Part shown: in pieces, positions 7,847 to 15,971 of the stretch
Numbering within the stretch: the first letter of the stretch is position 1
How the letters are laid out: the number at the start of each line of letters is the position of its first letter
Source of the DNA: Treponema sp.
GTDB taxonomy: Bacteria; Spirochaetota; Spirochaetia; Treponematales; Treponemataceae
Length of the DNA: 46,021 nucleotides
NCBI GenBank assembly: GCA_018385415.1
Contig: JAHAZA010000018.1
Location: forward strand, 1 to 46,021
Direction: 5' to 3'
Position numbers and translations under genes: made by a program
Notes under the pieces: model-generated
Seen by the model: the letters and a program-made list of their open reading frames with translations, nothing else
The model's database searches: none
What the model was told of the DNA's origin: nothing

Positions 7847-9451
7847 ATGGCTAACGATAGAACAGTCGAAATCTTGGATTCAACATTGCGTGATGGTGCT
7901 CAGGGCGAAGGCATCAGTTTTTCTATTCAGGACAAGATTCATATTGTAGAAGCTCTTGATGAACTTGGCGTAAAATATATTGAAGCTGGAAATCCAGGCT
8001 CAAATCCTAAAGATATGGAATTCTTTCAGCAGGTGAAAAAACTTAATCTTAAAAATGCTGAACTTTGTGCATTCGGTTCTACAAGGCGCAAAGGAATGTC
8101 TTGTATTGAAGATACAAATCTTCAAAGTCTTCTTGCTGCTGAAACAAAAAATGTTGTTTTCTTCGGAAAGTCGTGGGATTTTCAGGTAACAGAAATTATT
8201 AAAACAACACTTGAAGAAAATCTTGAAATGATTCGTGATACTGCAGAGTTCCTTACTAAAAACGGACGAAATGTTATTTATGATGCTGAACATTTTTTCA
8301 GTGCATATCAGAGCAATAAAGAATATGCTCTCAAGACTTTGCAGGCTGCTGTTGATGGTGGTGCTTCAGTTTTGTGTTTGTGCGAAACAAAGGGTGGTTG
8401 TGTATTAAATGAATGCTACGAAGCAACAAAGGCTGTTTACGAAGCATTTGGTGATAAAGTAAAAATCGGTATTCATACACATAATGACTCAGGTCTTGCA
8501 GTTGCAAATACATTGATGGCAGTTGATGCAGGTGCCCGTCATGTTCAGGGATGTTTCTTAGGAATTGGCGAAAGAACAGGAAACGCAAACTTAAGTACAA
8601 TTATCCCAAATCTTCAGCTTAAAATGAACTACAAATGTATCCCTGAGGAAAATCTTAAAATGCTTACAGGCACTGCAGTAAAGATGGGTGAAATTGCAAA
8701 TCTTCACCTTGATCCTGGAATGCCTTATGTCGGCACAAATGCTTTTGCACATAAGGCAGGAATGCACATCGATGCAGTTTTAAAAAATCCAAAGGCTTAC
8801 GAGCATGTTGATCCAGAAGCAGTTGGCAATGAACGCGTATTCTTAATGAGTGAAGTTGCAGGTCGCAGTACACTTATTGAAAAGCTTAAGAAATTTGATC
8901 CTAATATTTCGAAGGATGATCCAGTTGTTTCAGATATCATGGCAAAAGTTAAGCAGATGGAATTTGAAGGCTATCAGTTTGAAGGTGCAGAAGGCAGCTT
9001 TGAGCTGATGGTTAGAAAAACAATGGGTAAGTACCAGCCATTCTTTAACCTTCATTATTATCAGGTTAATTCAGTTAATCCTCGTCCTGAAGAAGGTGTC
9101 TGTGCTTGTGCTCAGGTCAAGGTTGAAGTTGATGGAAAAATTGAAGTTACTGCAGGTGAAGGTTCAGGTCCTGTAAACGCTTTGGATATTGCTCTTCGTC
9201 GCGGTCTTGAAAAATTCTATCCATCTCTTGGACAGTTCAGACTTACAGACTATAAAGTTCGTGTACTTGATGGAAAGAGTGCAACAGCATCCCGTGTTCG
9301 CGTATTGATTGAAAGCTCTGATGGTGATGACAGCTGGACAACTGTTGGTGTTTCAAACGACCTTGTTGAAGCTTCGTGGCTTGCACTTGTGGATTCATTT
9401 GAATATAAACTGATTAAAGATATTGAAAAGAAATTCAAGAAGATTATCTAA
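7847..9451 (+). CDS. cimA: (R)-citramalate synthase
   Basis: Condenses pyruvate with acetyl-CoA to citramalate, the threonine-independent entry to isoleucine. 534 aa. The N-terminal HMGL-like TIM barrel begins with EILDSTLRDGAQGEGISFS, carries metal ligands in IGIHTHNDSGLAVANTL, and GERTGNANL. HKAGMHIDAVLKNPKAYEHVDPEAVGNER and the C-terminal LeuA-type allosteric domain (from about residue 400) fit the CimA branch (TIGR00977 type), not 2-isopropylmalate synthase. ATG 7847 follows AAGAGG by 7 nt. It sits upstream of an orphan ABC ATPase and folA, probably in one transcript. Confidence 0.93.
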   Translation: MANDRTVEILDSTLRDGAQGEGISFSIQDKIHIVEALDELGVKYIEAGNPGSNPKDMEFFQQVKKLNLKNAELCAFGSTRRKGMSCIEDTNLQSLLAAETKNVVFFGKSWDFQVTEIIKTTLEENLEMIRDTAEFLTKNGRNVIYDAEHFFSAYQSNKEYALKTLQAAVDGGASVLCLCETKGGCVLNECYEATKAVYEAFGDKVKIGIHTHNDSGLAVANTLMAVDAGARHVQGCFLGIGERTGNANLSTIIPNLQLKMNYKCIPEENLKMLTGTAVKMGEIANLHLDPGMPYVGTNAFAHKAGMHIDAVLKNPKAYEHVDPEAVGNERVFLMSEVAGRSTLIEKLKKFDPNISKDDPVVSDIMAKVKQMEFEGYQFEGAEGSFELMVRKTMGKYQPFFNLHYYQVNSVNPRPEEGVCACAQVKVEVDGKIEVTAGEGSGPVNALDIALRRGLEKFYPSLGQFRLTDYKVRVLDGKSATASRVRVLIESSDGDDSWTTVGVSNDLVEASWLALVDSFEYKLIKDIEKKFKKII

Positions 9452-9466
9452 TTAAAGGAGTCTGAT

Positions 9467-10264
9467 GTGGCAGCAAGTCCGGCTATCATAAAAGTAAAGA
9501 ATCTCAGAAAATCTTTTGGCTCAATAGAAGTTTTAAAAGGAATTTCTTTTTCCGTAAAAAAAGGACAAGTCCTTGGAATTATTGGACCAAGTGGATCGGG
9601 AAAATCTACAATTCTCCGTTGTGTTACTCAGCTTGAAACTGTAACTGACGGATCAATTAATATTTGTGGTAAAGCTCTTGTTGTTGACGGTAAATATTCA
9701 TCTAAAGATGTTCTTCGAAGTATTCTTCTTGATATTGGACTTGTATTTCAGAACTTTAATCTATTCCCTCATTACACTGTTCTTGAAAATGTTGTAAAAC
9801 CTCAGATGAGTGTATTGAAAAAATCTAAAGCTGAAGCTGTAAAAACTGCAAGAGAGTTTCTCGCAAAGATGAACCTTTCTGAAAAAGAAAATAATTATCC
9901 TTGCGAGCTTTCAGGTGGTCAGCAGCAGCGTGTTTCAATTGCAAGAGCTTTGGCATTAAAACCTCAGGTATTATTCTTTGATGAACCAACATCTGCCCTT
10001 GATCCAGAACTTACAGGCGAAATCCTTGAAGTAATCAAAGGCCTTGCAAAAGAAAAAATGACAATGGTTGTCGTAACACATGAAATGTCTTTTGCTCGTG
10101 ATCTTTGTGATACAGTTATCTTCATGGATGGCGGCGTTATTGTAGAGCAGGGGGAACCAAAAGACGTAATCAGTCATCCAAAAGAACAGAGAACAAAAGA
10201 TTTCTTGAAACGTTTTTCAAAAAGATTTTCTAAAAAAACATCTTCTAAATCTTTCGAAAAATAA
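9467..10264 (+). CDS. Orphan polar amino-acid ABC transporter ATP-binding protein
   Basis: 265 aa ATPase with Walker A GPSGSGKST, Q-loop VFQNFNLFPHYT, signature LSGGQQQR, Walker B VLFFDEPTSALD and switch His in VVVTHEMSF. It resembles the ATPase at 3113-3931 but no permease or receptor lies beside it, so it may serve subunits encoded elsewhere. The start is GTG 9467, 6 nt after AAAGGAG; the ATG at 9465 is out of frame. The C-terminus adds a Lys/Ser/Phe-rich tail (KRFSKRFSKKTSSK) beyond the usual family end. Confidence 0.9.
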   Translation: MAASPAIIKVKNLRKSFGSIEVLKGISFSVKKGQVLGIIGPSGSGKSTILRCVTQLETVTDGSINICGKALVVDGKYSSKDVLRSILLDIGLVFQNFNLFPHYTVLENVVKPQMSVLKKSKAEAVKTAREFLAKMNLSEKENNYPCELSGGQQQRVSIARALALKPQVLFFDEPTSALDPELTGEILEVIKGLAKEKMTMVVVTHEMSFARDLCDTVIFMDGGVIVEQGEPKDVISHPKEQRTKDFLKRFSKRFSKKTSSKSFEK

Positions 10265-10265
10265 A

Positions 10266-10766
10266 ATGAAAAAAGTTTTTCTTATTGCAGCATATGCTCA
10301 CAATCATGTAATCGGTTCTAACGGATCTATTCCCTGGAATATTCCTGGTGAACAGTCTCGATTCCGAAAGCTAACAACAGGTAATGTTGTTATAATGGGA
10401 AGAAAAACATTTGATGAAATTTTTCAAAAGCTAAAAAAGCCTCTCCCTGGTAGAATAAATATTATAATTTCAAAAACAAAAACTTATTCTGATATTGATT
10501 GTTATACTTTTTCAACATTAAAGGAGGCTGTTGATTTTTCAATAAAGGAATTTCCGGAAAAGAACATTTTTATAAGTGGTGGAGAATCTTTGTATAAAGA
10601 AGGAATTTCTCTTGCTGAAAAATTATTCCTTACAGAAATTGATTTGGATGTAGAAGGAGATGTGTTCTTTCCTAAGTTTTGCGAGAACGATTATGAAAAA
10701 ATTATTGAAGAAGAATTTACTAAACCTGTTTCATATAGGTATTTGACTTACACAAGGTTAAGTTAA
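10266..10766 (+). CDS. folA: Dihydrofolate reductase
   Basis: Reduces dihydrofolate to tetrahydrofolate with NADPH. 166 aa, normal length. NHVIGSNGSIPWNIPGEQSRF carries the PW pair and Glu29 at the position of the catalytic acid (Asp27 in E. coli), then VVIMGRKTFDEI, LPGRINIIISK and IFISGGESLY form the NADPH site. It starts 1 nt after the ABC ATPase stop without a clear ribosome site, so coupling is likely. The 3' end overlaps the convergent TraB/GumN-like gene by 4 bp. Confidence 0.95.
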   Translation: MKKVFLIAAYAHNHVIGSNGSIPWNIPGEQSRFRKLTTGNVVIMGRKTFDEIFQKLKKPLPGRINIIISKTKTYSDIDCYTFSTLKEAVDFSIKEFPEKNIFISGGESLYKEGISLAEKLFLTEIDLDVEGDVFFPKFCENDYEKIIEEEFTKPVSYRYLTYTRLS

Positions 10767-11755
10767 TATTCATATGAATTAGGCTGTTTCTTTTCTTTAA
10801 TAGTGTTATAAGCTTCTATATCTTTTACTTTAGATTTTTCTTTTTCCAGTAAATGGAATACTGAATTCTTTCCGGTAAAGTGACCGATTCCAGCAAAAAT
10901 GAAAGTTACTCCACCATCATCAAGGATCTGTTCGAATTTTTTTGCCCATTTTTCATTTCTATCGTCAAGCATTGTTTTGTAATAATCTTTGTATACAGAT
11001 TGTCTTTCAATTTCTTTTTTCATTTGAGTGTAATAAACTTCTGTAAATATATTTTCATCAAAGGATTTGTATGCTTCATATAATTTTTCTAAGTCATCAA
11101 CTGTGTTATTTGTATCGTTAATAGAATTAAGGGCATCTTTTAACATCGCAATTTGAGTTTCCCGTGTTCCGTAACTTAATATGTTAAGTTGATTTTTCAA
11201 AGAATCCAGACCTAGCATTTCGATGTCTTCTTCTTTTGCTTTGTTTATAAAGAAAACATCGTAAGAATATTCTGCAGAGATTGAACTTTCCTTATATGAA
11301 GAACTTGTAGTAGCAGATAATAAAATCCATGGTTCAAATTTTTTAAAATTCATATAATTGGAACCTGTGATTTCTTTTAGTATTTTGATTTCATCTTCAG
11401 TTAATTCAGTTTCAATATCAAAACCGTCATTTATTACATATTTCAAAATATGATTTGTAAATTGTGCTGTGTAGTTTTTCCAGTCTTTGGATGAAATTTC
11501 TCCATATACTTTGTCTGAATCATTCCATGCATCAAGAATAAATTGTGGTACAGGATAAATAGTACTGTCTGCAAGATGAATTGTTCCTAATACATATATG
11601 CGGCTTGGATCCCCCTGTGAATCAGTAGAGTCAATTGTCCAGAACATGGCTCCATCATGCTTTGTAATGTTATATTCTTTTGAAAAAATTGAAGAAAGTG
11701 CTATAAGTGTAAATACAATTTGAATAACTATTTTTTTTATGAAATTCTTTTTCAA
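10763..11755 (-). CDS. TraB/GumN family protein, secreted
   Basis: 330 aa with an N-terminal signal peptide (about 24 residues, ending near SSIFS). The two family signatures are present: YVLGTIHLADSTIYPVP near the start and FIFAGIGHFTGKNSVFHLLE near the end (GxxH motifs proposed as metal or active-site residues in TIKI/TraB proteins). The start is TTG at 11755-11753, supported by AGGAG (11766-11762) 6 nt upstream; the next ATG lies after the signal peptide. Exact function is unknown; some relatives are metalloproteases. It ends inside the folA 3' end. Confidence 0.82.
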   Translation of the reverse strand: MKKNFIKKIVIQIVFTLIALSSIFSKEYNITKHDGAMFWTIDSTDSQGDPSRIYVLGTIHLADSTIYPVPQFILDAWNDSDKVYGEISSKDWKNYTAQFTNHILKYVINDGFDIETELTEDEIKILKEITGSNYMNFKKFEPWILLSATTSSSYKESSISAEYSYDVFFINKAKEEDIEMLGLDSLKNQLNILSYGTRETQIAMLKDALNSINDTNNTVDDLEKLYEAYKSFDENIFTEVYYTQMKKEIERQSVYKDYYKTMLDDRNEKWAKKFEQILDDGGVTFIFAGIGHFTGKNSVFHLLEKEKSKVKDIEAYNTIKEKKQPNSYEY

Positions 11756-11774
11756 GTAAAACTCCTGGATTTTA

Positions 11775-12476
11775 TCAATAGTTTACAGTAAATGTTTTTT
11801 CTTCTGTTAATGTAAGGATATCAATCAAAGGGATTGAAAAAGCTTCAGGTATTTTTTTTGCTCTGGAATTTTTCAGAAAAATTTTGATTGATCCTGAAGT
11901 GATTTCCTCTGCGATTTCATTTCCATACAAAGAAGCTACAAGTTCTATGTATTCTTCTTTTGACATTAATTCTCCAGTAAAACATGGAGCCATAAGAAGA
12001 TCTGCATACTTTTGGATTACATTGTTCTGGTTTGTAATCAGATTCTGAAGAATTTCTGGTGATAAAGTAATCTTCATCTGTGTTGCAAGGTCTTCATTAT
12101 TTCTAATAATTTTTATAAAGTCAAATTTGTTATCAGAGCTTTTAAAGTTTATATTGAGTGTTTCTTCTGCGTTATTTGTTTTTGATAGAGTTGCACGGTT
12201 TTCTGTTAACCCCATCTGAAACAAGGCTCGTTCAATTTCTAAGGTGTCAAACATTGTGGAATTTACGTTGTTATTGTTATTTGAAGCATTCGAATTATCA
12301 AATGATGAAATAAGTTCGTTGGTTGCTTTACCAGCTGTTGTACTAAAATTGTATGAAAGCTGATTGTTTTCTAATGCAGTGACATTGATTGAAACTGGAC
12401 ATCCTGTAAAGAATAAAATAGAAAGTATAATAGATGTATATGATATTATTTTAAATATAAATACATTTTTTTTCAT
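11775..12476 (-). CDS. Hypothetical lipoprotein
   Basis: 233 aa. Residues 1-26 form a lipoprotein signal ending FFTG|C, so the protein should be lipid-anchored. The mature part has an Asn/Ser-rich segment (residues ~60-72) and otherwise mixed helix/strand character. No family is recognised. ATG follows AAGGAAG. The gene lies between the NlpC/P60 gene (17 nt upstream) and the TraB/GumN gene (19 nt downstream), all on the minus strand, so the three form an envelope operon. Confidence 0.75.
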   Translation of the reverse strand: MKKNVFIFKIISYTSIILSILFFTGCPVSINVTALENNQLSYNFSTTAGKATNELISSFDNSNASNNNNNVNSTMFDTLEIERALFQMGLTENRATLSKTNNAEETLNINFKSSDNKFDFIKIIRNNEDLATQMKITLSPEILQNLITNQNNVIQKYADLLMAPCFTGELMSKEEYIELVASLYGNEIAEEITSGSIKIFLKNSRAKKIPEAFSIPLIDILTLTEEKTFTVNY

Positions 12477-12493
12477 TTAAATTTCTTCCTTCT

Positions 12494-13597
12494 CTATTTT
12501 AAAACATTTTTCATAGGAAGAGTTACACGAAGGCCTGTAGAGAATGTAATTCCCGAAGTTAAAGAAGTTCCAAAATCTAATTGGCTTCCGTTATTAACTC
12601 CAAAAATCGTATATACAATATCCTGAACTAAAGAAACAGATACTGATCCAATTGGAATAGAAGGTGTGTTTAGTGAAATTCCAATTACACCAGAGATAAA
12701 TGTGTTGTCAATCTGAATGTCTGAACCAGGAAGCATGACATTGCCAAAAGTCATTGCAGGTCCTCCATAAAGATTGATGTACTCGTTGAATCTTAAACTA
12801 AGATAAAAAGGAATCATGAAAACTTTTGATCCATCATTCCATCTTAAACCAGTTCCAAGTCCTGGTTGAATTTGATTTTTATTGTAGTAGACAAAAGTGT
12901 TGTAAGTTATACCGCGATAGTTAGGTCCAAAGCTGTATTGTGACCATAAACTCCAGTCGCATAGAAGAATACCATCAAATGTCAGATCTGAAACGAATGA
13001 CGATTTCGAGGACGATGATGAAGAGGATGGTGCATCCGAAGAGGATGAGTATTGATATGAGGATGAATCTTGCTCCTCGTTCTTCTGAGGTTGTGGTTCC
13101 TCTTGTGTTAATTTTTTTTTTGCAGAGGTTAATGGTTTTCCAACTGCTGCGTAACAGTTTTTGTAATATTTTTCGGAAAGAGATGAAACGATTACGCCTG
13201 TATTTGAACCATCACTTGCAGCGTGAATAAATTGTTTACGTCCGATGTAAATTCCTACATGAGAAATAGAACCGTCTCCTGTTGTTTTAAAAAATACAAG
13301 ATCTCCTTCTTCAATTTCTTCAAGAGGAACAATTTTTACAGCCGCATACATTGCTTTTGCTGAACGAGGAAGTTGAATTCCTGCAGCATCCTGAAATACT
13401 GAGAGAATTAAACCTGAACAGTCAAAAGTATCAGGTCCTGTTGTTCCAGTTTTGTATGGACAGCCAATGTATGTTTTTACTTTTGCAACAACAGCAGTTC
13501 TGATTTCTTTTGCTTCTTCTGTTGTGTATTCCCTTGCAAAAGCAGAAGTGAATGTTAATAACAGAATTGAAATTATAAAAAATATTTTTCTTTTCAT
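12494..13597 (-). CDS. NlpC/P60 peptidase with Ser-rich linker and barrel-like C-terminal domain
   Basis: 367 aa with a signal peptide (cleavage near AFA). The NlpC/P60 papain-like domain spans ~22-155, with catalytic Cys60 (TFDCSGL), His113 (ISHVGIYIG) and His125 (FIHAASDG), so peptidoglycan peptide hydrolysis is expected. A Glu/Gln/Ser-rich linker (~165-205) with a long serine run joins it to ~160 residues of alternating aromatic/glycine strands (SLWSQYSFGPNYRGITYNTF onward). That part resembles an outer-membrane beta-barrel or jelly-roll domain and is not part of normal NlpC/P60 enzymes. No obvious ribosome site precedes the ATG. Confidence 0.85.
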   Translation of the reverse strand: MKRKIFFIISILLLTFTSAFAREYTTEEAKEIRTAVVAKVKTYIGCPYKTGTTGPDTFDCSGLILSVFQDAAGIQLPRSAKAMYAAVKIVPLEEIEEGDLVFFKTTGDGSISHVGIYIGRKQFIHAASDGSNTGVIVSSLSEKYYKNCYAAVGKPLTSAKKKLTQEEPQPQKNEEQDSSSYQYSSSSDAPSSSSSSSKSSFVSDLTFDGILLCDWSLWSQYSFGPNYRGITYNTFVYYNKNQIQPGLGTGLRWNDGSKVFMIPFYLSLRFNEYINLYGGPAMTFGNVMLPGSDIQIDNTFISGVIGISLNTPSIPIGSVSVSLVQDIVYTIFGVNNGSQLDFGTSLTSGITFSTGLRVTLPMKNVLK

Positions 13598-13687
13598 ACT
13601 TTATAAATATCGGAATATTGTTTAAGGTTATAAAGAATTTAATTAAATAATATAAGAAAGTTATTATTTGAATTTTAAAAAAATTTT

Positions 13688-13745
13688 TTGTCAATTTTAA
13701 ATTTTAGTGTTAAAATTAATTAAGGAACTGAAAATTCTTGCAGTT
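13688..13745 (+). promoter_or_regulatory. Promoter of the acyl-CoA synthetase gene with overlapping inverted repeat
   Basis: TTGTCA (13688-13693), 17 nt, TAAAAT (13711-13716) gives a start near 13723. Just downstream AACTG (13726-13730)/CAGTT (13741-13745) forms an inverted repeat whose left arm reads AACTGAAA, as in the palindrome near fabD. Confidence 0.6.
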
Positions 13746-13779
13746 TTAAAATTGAAACACATAACTATAGGACGATAAA

Positions 13780-15879
13780 ATGAAACCTATTCGTAGTGAA
13801 GTTTCATGGAAGTTTCTTGATGACTTCCGTGGAAAAGCTTTTAATGCTGAATGGCCTACAATGCCACAGATGTTTCACATCACACAGATGCGTTTTCCTG
13901 ATAGACCTTGTTTTGTTGATTTTGAAGGAACAGGTGGGTCAAAGAATACTGTGTCATACACACAGGCTTGGAAAAATATTTCACAACTTGCAAACTGGAT
14001 GGCAGTTAACGGTGTAAAAAAAGGTGACCGAGTTGCTGTATCTGGTAAAAACTCTCCAGAGTGGGCAACTGTTTATTTTGCAGCAATGTATGCTGGTGCT
14101 GTTGCAGTTCCTATTGATTGTGCTTTGCATGATAGTGAAGTAGATAATCTTTTAAAAACTGCAAAGCCAGTTATGTTCTTTGTTGATGACGATAAGTTTG
14201 AATATTTCTCAAAGAACAAACAGGGAATTAAGATTTATTCCCTTTCTTCTTCAAATGAAAAGCTTTATGCATATAACCTGAAATCAGATAAACAGGTTGC
14301 ACTTCCTGCTGTAGATATAAAAGATACTGCAGCAATTCTTTTTACTTCAGGAACAACAGGTACACCTAAAGGTGTAATGCTTAGTCATGAAAATCTTGTA
14401 TGCGATGCATTTATTGCCCAGATGAATCTTTACATTTATGAGACTGATGTTTTTTATGCATTACTTCCAATTCATCATGCTTATACTATGCAGGCAGCTT
14501 TGATTTGTCCTCTTTCATGTGGTGCGTCTATCGTATTCGGAAAGAGCATGGCTGTTACTAGATTAATGAAAGAATTAAAAGAAGGTGGAATAACTGTAAT
14601 GCTTGGTGTTCCACTTTTGTACAACAAGTTGTATTATGGTATATTAAAGGGTGTTGAAGCTAAAGGCGCTGCTACAAAGACTATAGTTAATATGCTTATG
14701 GGACTTTGTTACGGAGTAAAGAAAGTTACAAGAAAAAATCTTGGACGCGTATTGCTTAAGTCAATTCTTGAAGCTGCAAATCTTACAACTCTTCGTGTTG
14801 CAATTTGTGGTGGTGGTCCATTGGCATCAAGTGTATTCAAAGCATATAATGCATTAGGAATTGACTTTATTCAGGGATATGGTTTAACAGAAACTTCACC
14901 TATTATTGCACTTAATCCAAAGGAACACTTTAAAATTGAAAGTGTAGGTATGGATTTTAAGCCATACGAAGAAATTAAAATCATAGATCAGAATGAAGAA
15001 GGTATCGGTGAAATTGTTGTTAAAGGACCAATGGTAATGCAAGGTTACTACAACATGCCGGAAGAAACTAAAAAGGTCTTTACAGAAGATGGTTTCTTTA
15101 AGACTGGTGATTTAGGTTGGATGGACGACGAGCACTATATTATGCTGTCTGGTCGTGCTAAAAATATCATTGTTACTGATGGTGGAAAAAACGTTTATCC
15201 TGAAGAGATTGAGGATTCATTCCAGCTTTACTACGATGTAGAACAGATTATGGTCAGAGGTTATATTACTGATGTTGAGCATAAGTCTGAAGGAATTGAA
15301 GCATTGATCTATCCTGCTGATGATTTATTGGCAAGAATTGGAGTTAAACGCGAAAATTCAGAAAATAATGAAAAAGTCTATGAAGAAATTAAGGCAATTG
15401 TCGATAAAGTAAATAAGACATTACAGCCTTATGCCCGTATTTCTAAAATTATAGTTTTGGAAAAGGCTCTTGAAATGACTACAACTCGAAAAATTAAGCG
15501 TAATGTAAATGTTGCGCCAAAAGGGGAAGAAAAAATGGCAGAAACAAAAACAACAGCAAAAAAAGCAGCTCCTGCAAAGAAAACCACAGCTACAAAGAAA
15601 CCAGCTGCAAAGAAAGAAACAACAGCTAAAAAAGCTGCTCCAGCAAAGAAAGCAACAACAGCTAAAAAAGCTGCTCCAGCTAAGAAAGCAACAACAGCTA
15701 AGAAAGCTGCTCCAGCAAAAAAAGCAACAACAGCTAAGAAAGCTGCTCCAGCTAAAAAGGCTACAGCTGCAAAGAAAGCTGCTCCAGCTAAAAAGGCTAC
15801 AGCTGAAAAGAAACCAGCTGCAAAAAAAGCTCCTGCTGCTAAAAAGCCAGCTGCAAAGAAAACTCCAGCAAAGAAATAA
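13780..15879 (+). CDS. Long-chain acyl-CoA synthetase (AMP-binding) with histone-H1-like lysine/alanine tail
   Basis: 699 aa. Residues ~1-575 are a complete ANL-family acyl-CoA ligase: P-loop TSGTTGTPKG (189-198), GYGLTETSP, GDLGWMDDEHYIMLSGRAKNIIV and the C-terminal catalytic region ending TTRKIKRN. It should activate fatty acids to acyl-CoA in the cytoplasm. Residues 586-699 are almost only Lys, Ala, Pro and Thr, with 12-residue repeats of the TAKKAAPAKKAT type, like bacterial histone-H1-like proteins. ATG 13780 lies 7 nt after AGGA. The tail could be a DNA- or membrane-binding extension, or a separately translated protein (see the internal start). Confidence 0.9.
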   Translation: MKPIRSEVSWKFLDDFRGKAFNAEWPTMPQMFHITQMRFPDRPCFVDFEGTGGSKNTVSYTQAWKNISQLANWMAVNGVKKGDRVAVSGKNSPEWATVYFAAMYAGAVAVPIDCALHDSEVDNLLKTAKPVMFFVDDDKFEYFSKNKQGIKIYSLSSSNEKLYAYNLKSDKQVALPAVDIKDTAAILFTSGTTGTPKGVMLSHENLVCDAFIAQMNLYIYETDVFYALLPIHHAYTMQAALICPLSCGASIVFGKSMAVTRLMKELKEGGITVMLGVPLLYNKLYYGILKGVEAKGAATKTIVNMLMGLCYGVKKVTRKNLGRVLLKSILEAANLTTLRVAICGGGPLASSVFKAYNALGIDFIQGYGLTETSPIIALNPKEHFKIESVGMDFKPYEEIKIIDQNEEGIGEIVVKGPMVMQGYYNMPEETKKVFTEDGFFKTGDLGWMDDEHYIMLSGRAKNIIVTDGGKNVYPEEIEDSFQLYYDVEQIMVRGYITDVEHKSEGIEALIYPADDLLARIGVKRENSENNEKVYEEIKAIVDKVNKTLQPYARISKIIVLEKALEMTTTRKIKRNVNVAPKGEEKMAETKTTAKKAAPAKKTTATKKPAAKKETTAKKAAPAKKATTAKKAAPAKKATTAKKAAPAKKATTAKKAAPAKKATAAKKAAPAKKATAEKKPAAKKAPAAKKPAAKKTPAKK
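15519..15537 (+). promoter_or_regulatory. In-frame internal ribosome site and ATG before the lysine tail
   Basis: AAAAGGGGAAG with GGGG at 15523-15526 lies 8 nt before ATG 15535, which is in frame as residue 586 of the acyl-CoA synthetase. Initiation here would give a 114-aa protein beginning MAETKTTAKKAAPAKK. Confidence 0.55.
15622..15801 (+). repeat. Five 36-bp coding repeats (TAKKAAPAKKAT-type)
   Basis: Five consecutive 12-codon units encode near-identical Lys/Ala/Pro/Thr repeats. DNA differs mostly at synonymous AAA/AAG and GCA/GCT positions. Length change by slippage or recombination is expected here. Confidence 0.85.
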
Positions 15880-15904
15880 TTTAATTATCGCTTGATTGGT
15901 GAAG

Positions 15905-15936
15905 AAGACTGCTTGAAAAAGCAGTCTTTTTTTTTA
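15905..15936 (+). terminator. Intrinsic terminator after acyl-CoA synthetase
   Basis: 10-bp stem AAGACTGCTT (15905-15914)/AAGCAGTCTT (15919-15928) with a GAAA tetraloop and a run of T to about 15936. Confidence 0.92.
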
Positions 15937-15971
15937 TAAAATATATACATATTTTTTTGAGAGGTTAAAAT

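Noticed and set aside
8331..8600. Minus-strand frames inside cimA, the CHASE2 cyclase and tyrS
   Set aside because: They are shadows of strongly conserved coding frames, with no ribosome sites and unlikely composition.
15509..15895. Long Gln/Lys/Leu-rich frame over the tail of the acyl-CoA synthetase gene
   Set aside because: It is the +1 reading of the AAA/AAG/GCA/GCT repeats, with no ribosome site and biased composition caused by the repeats.
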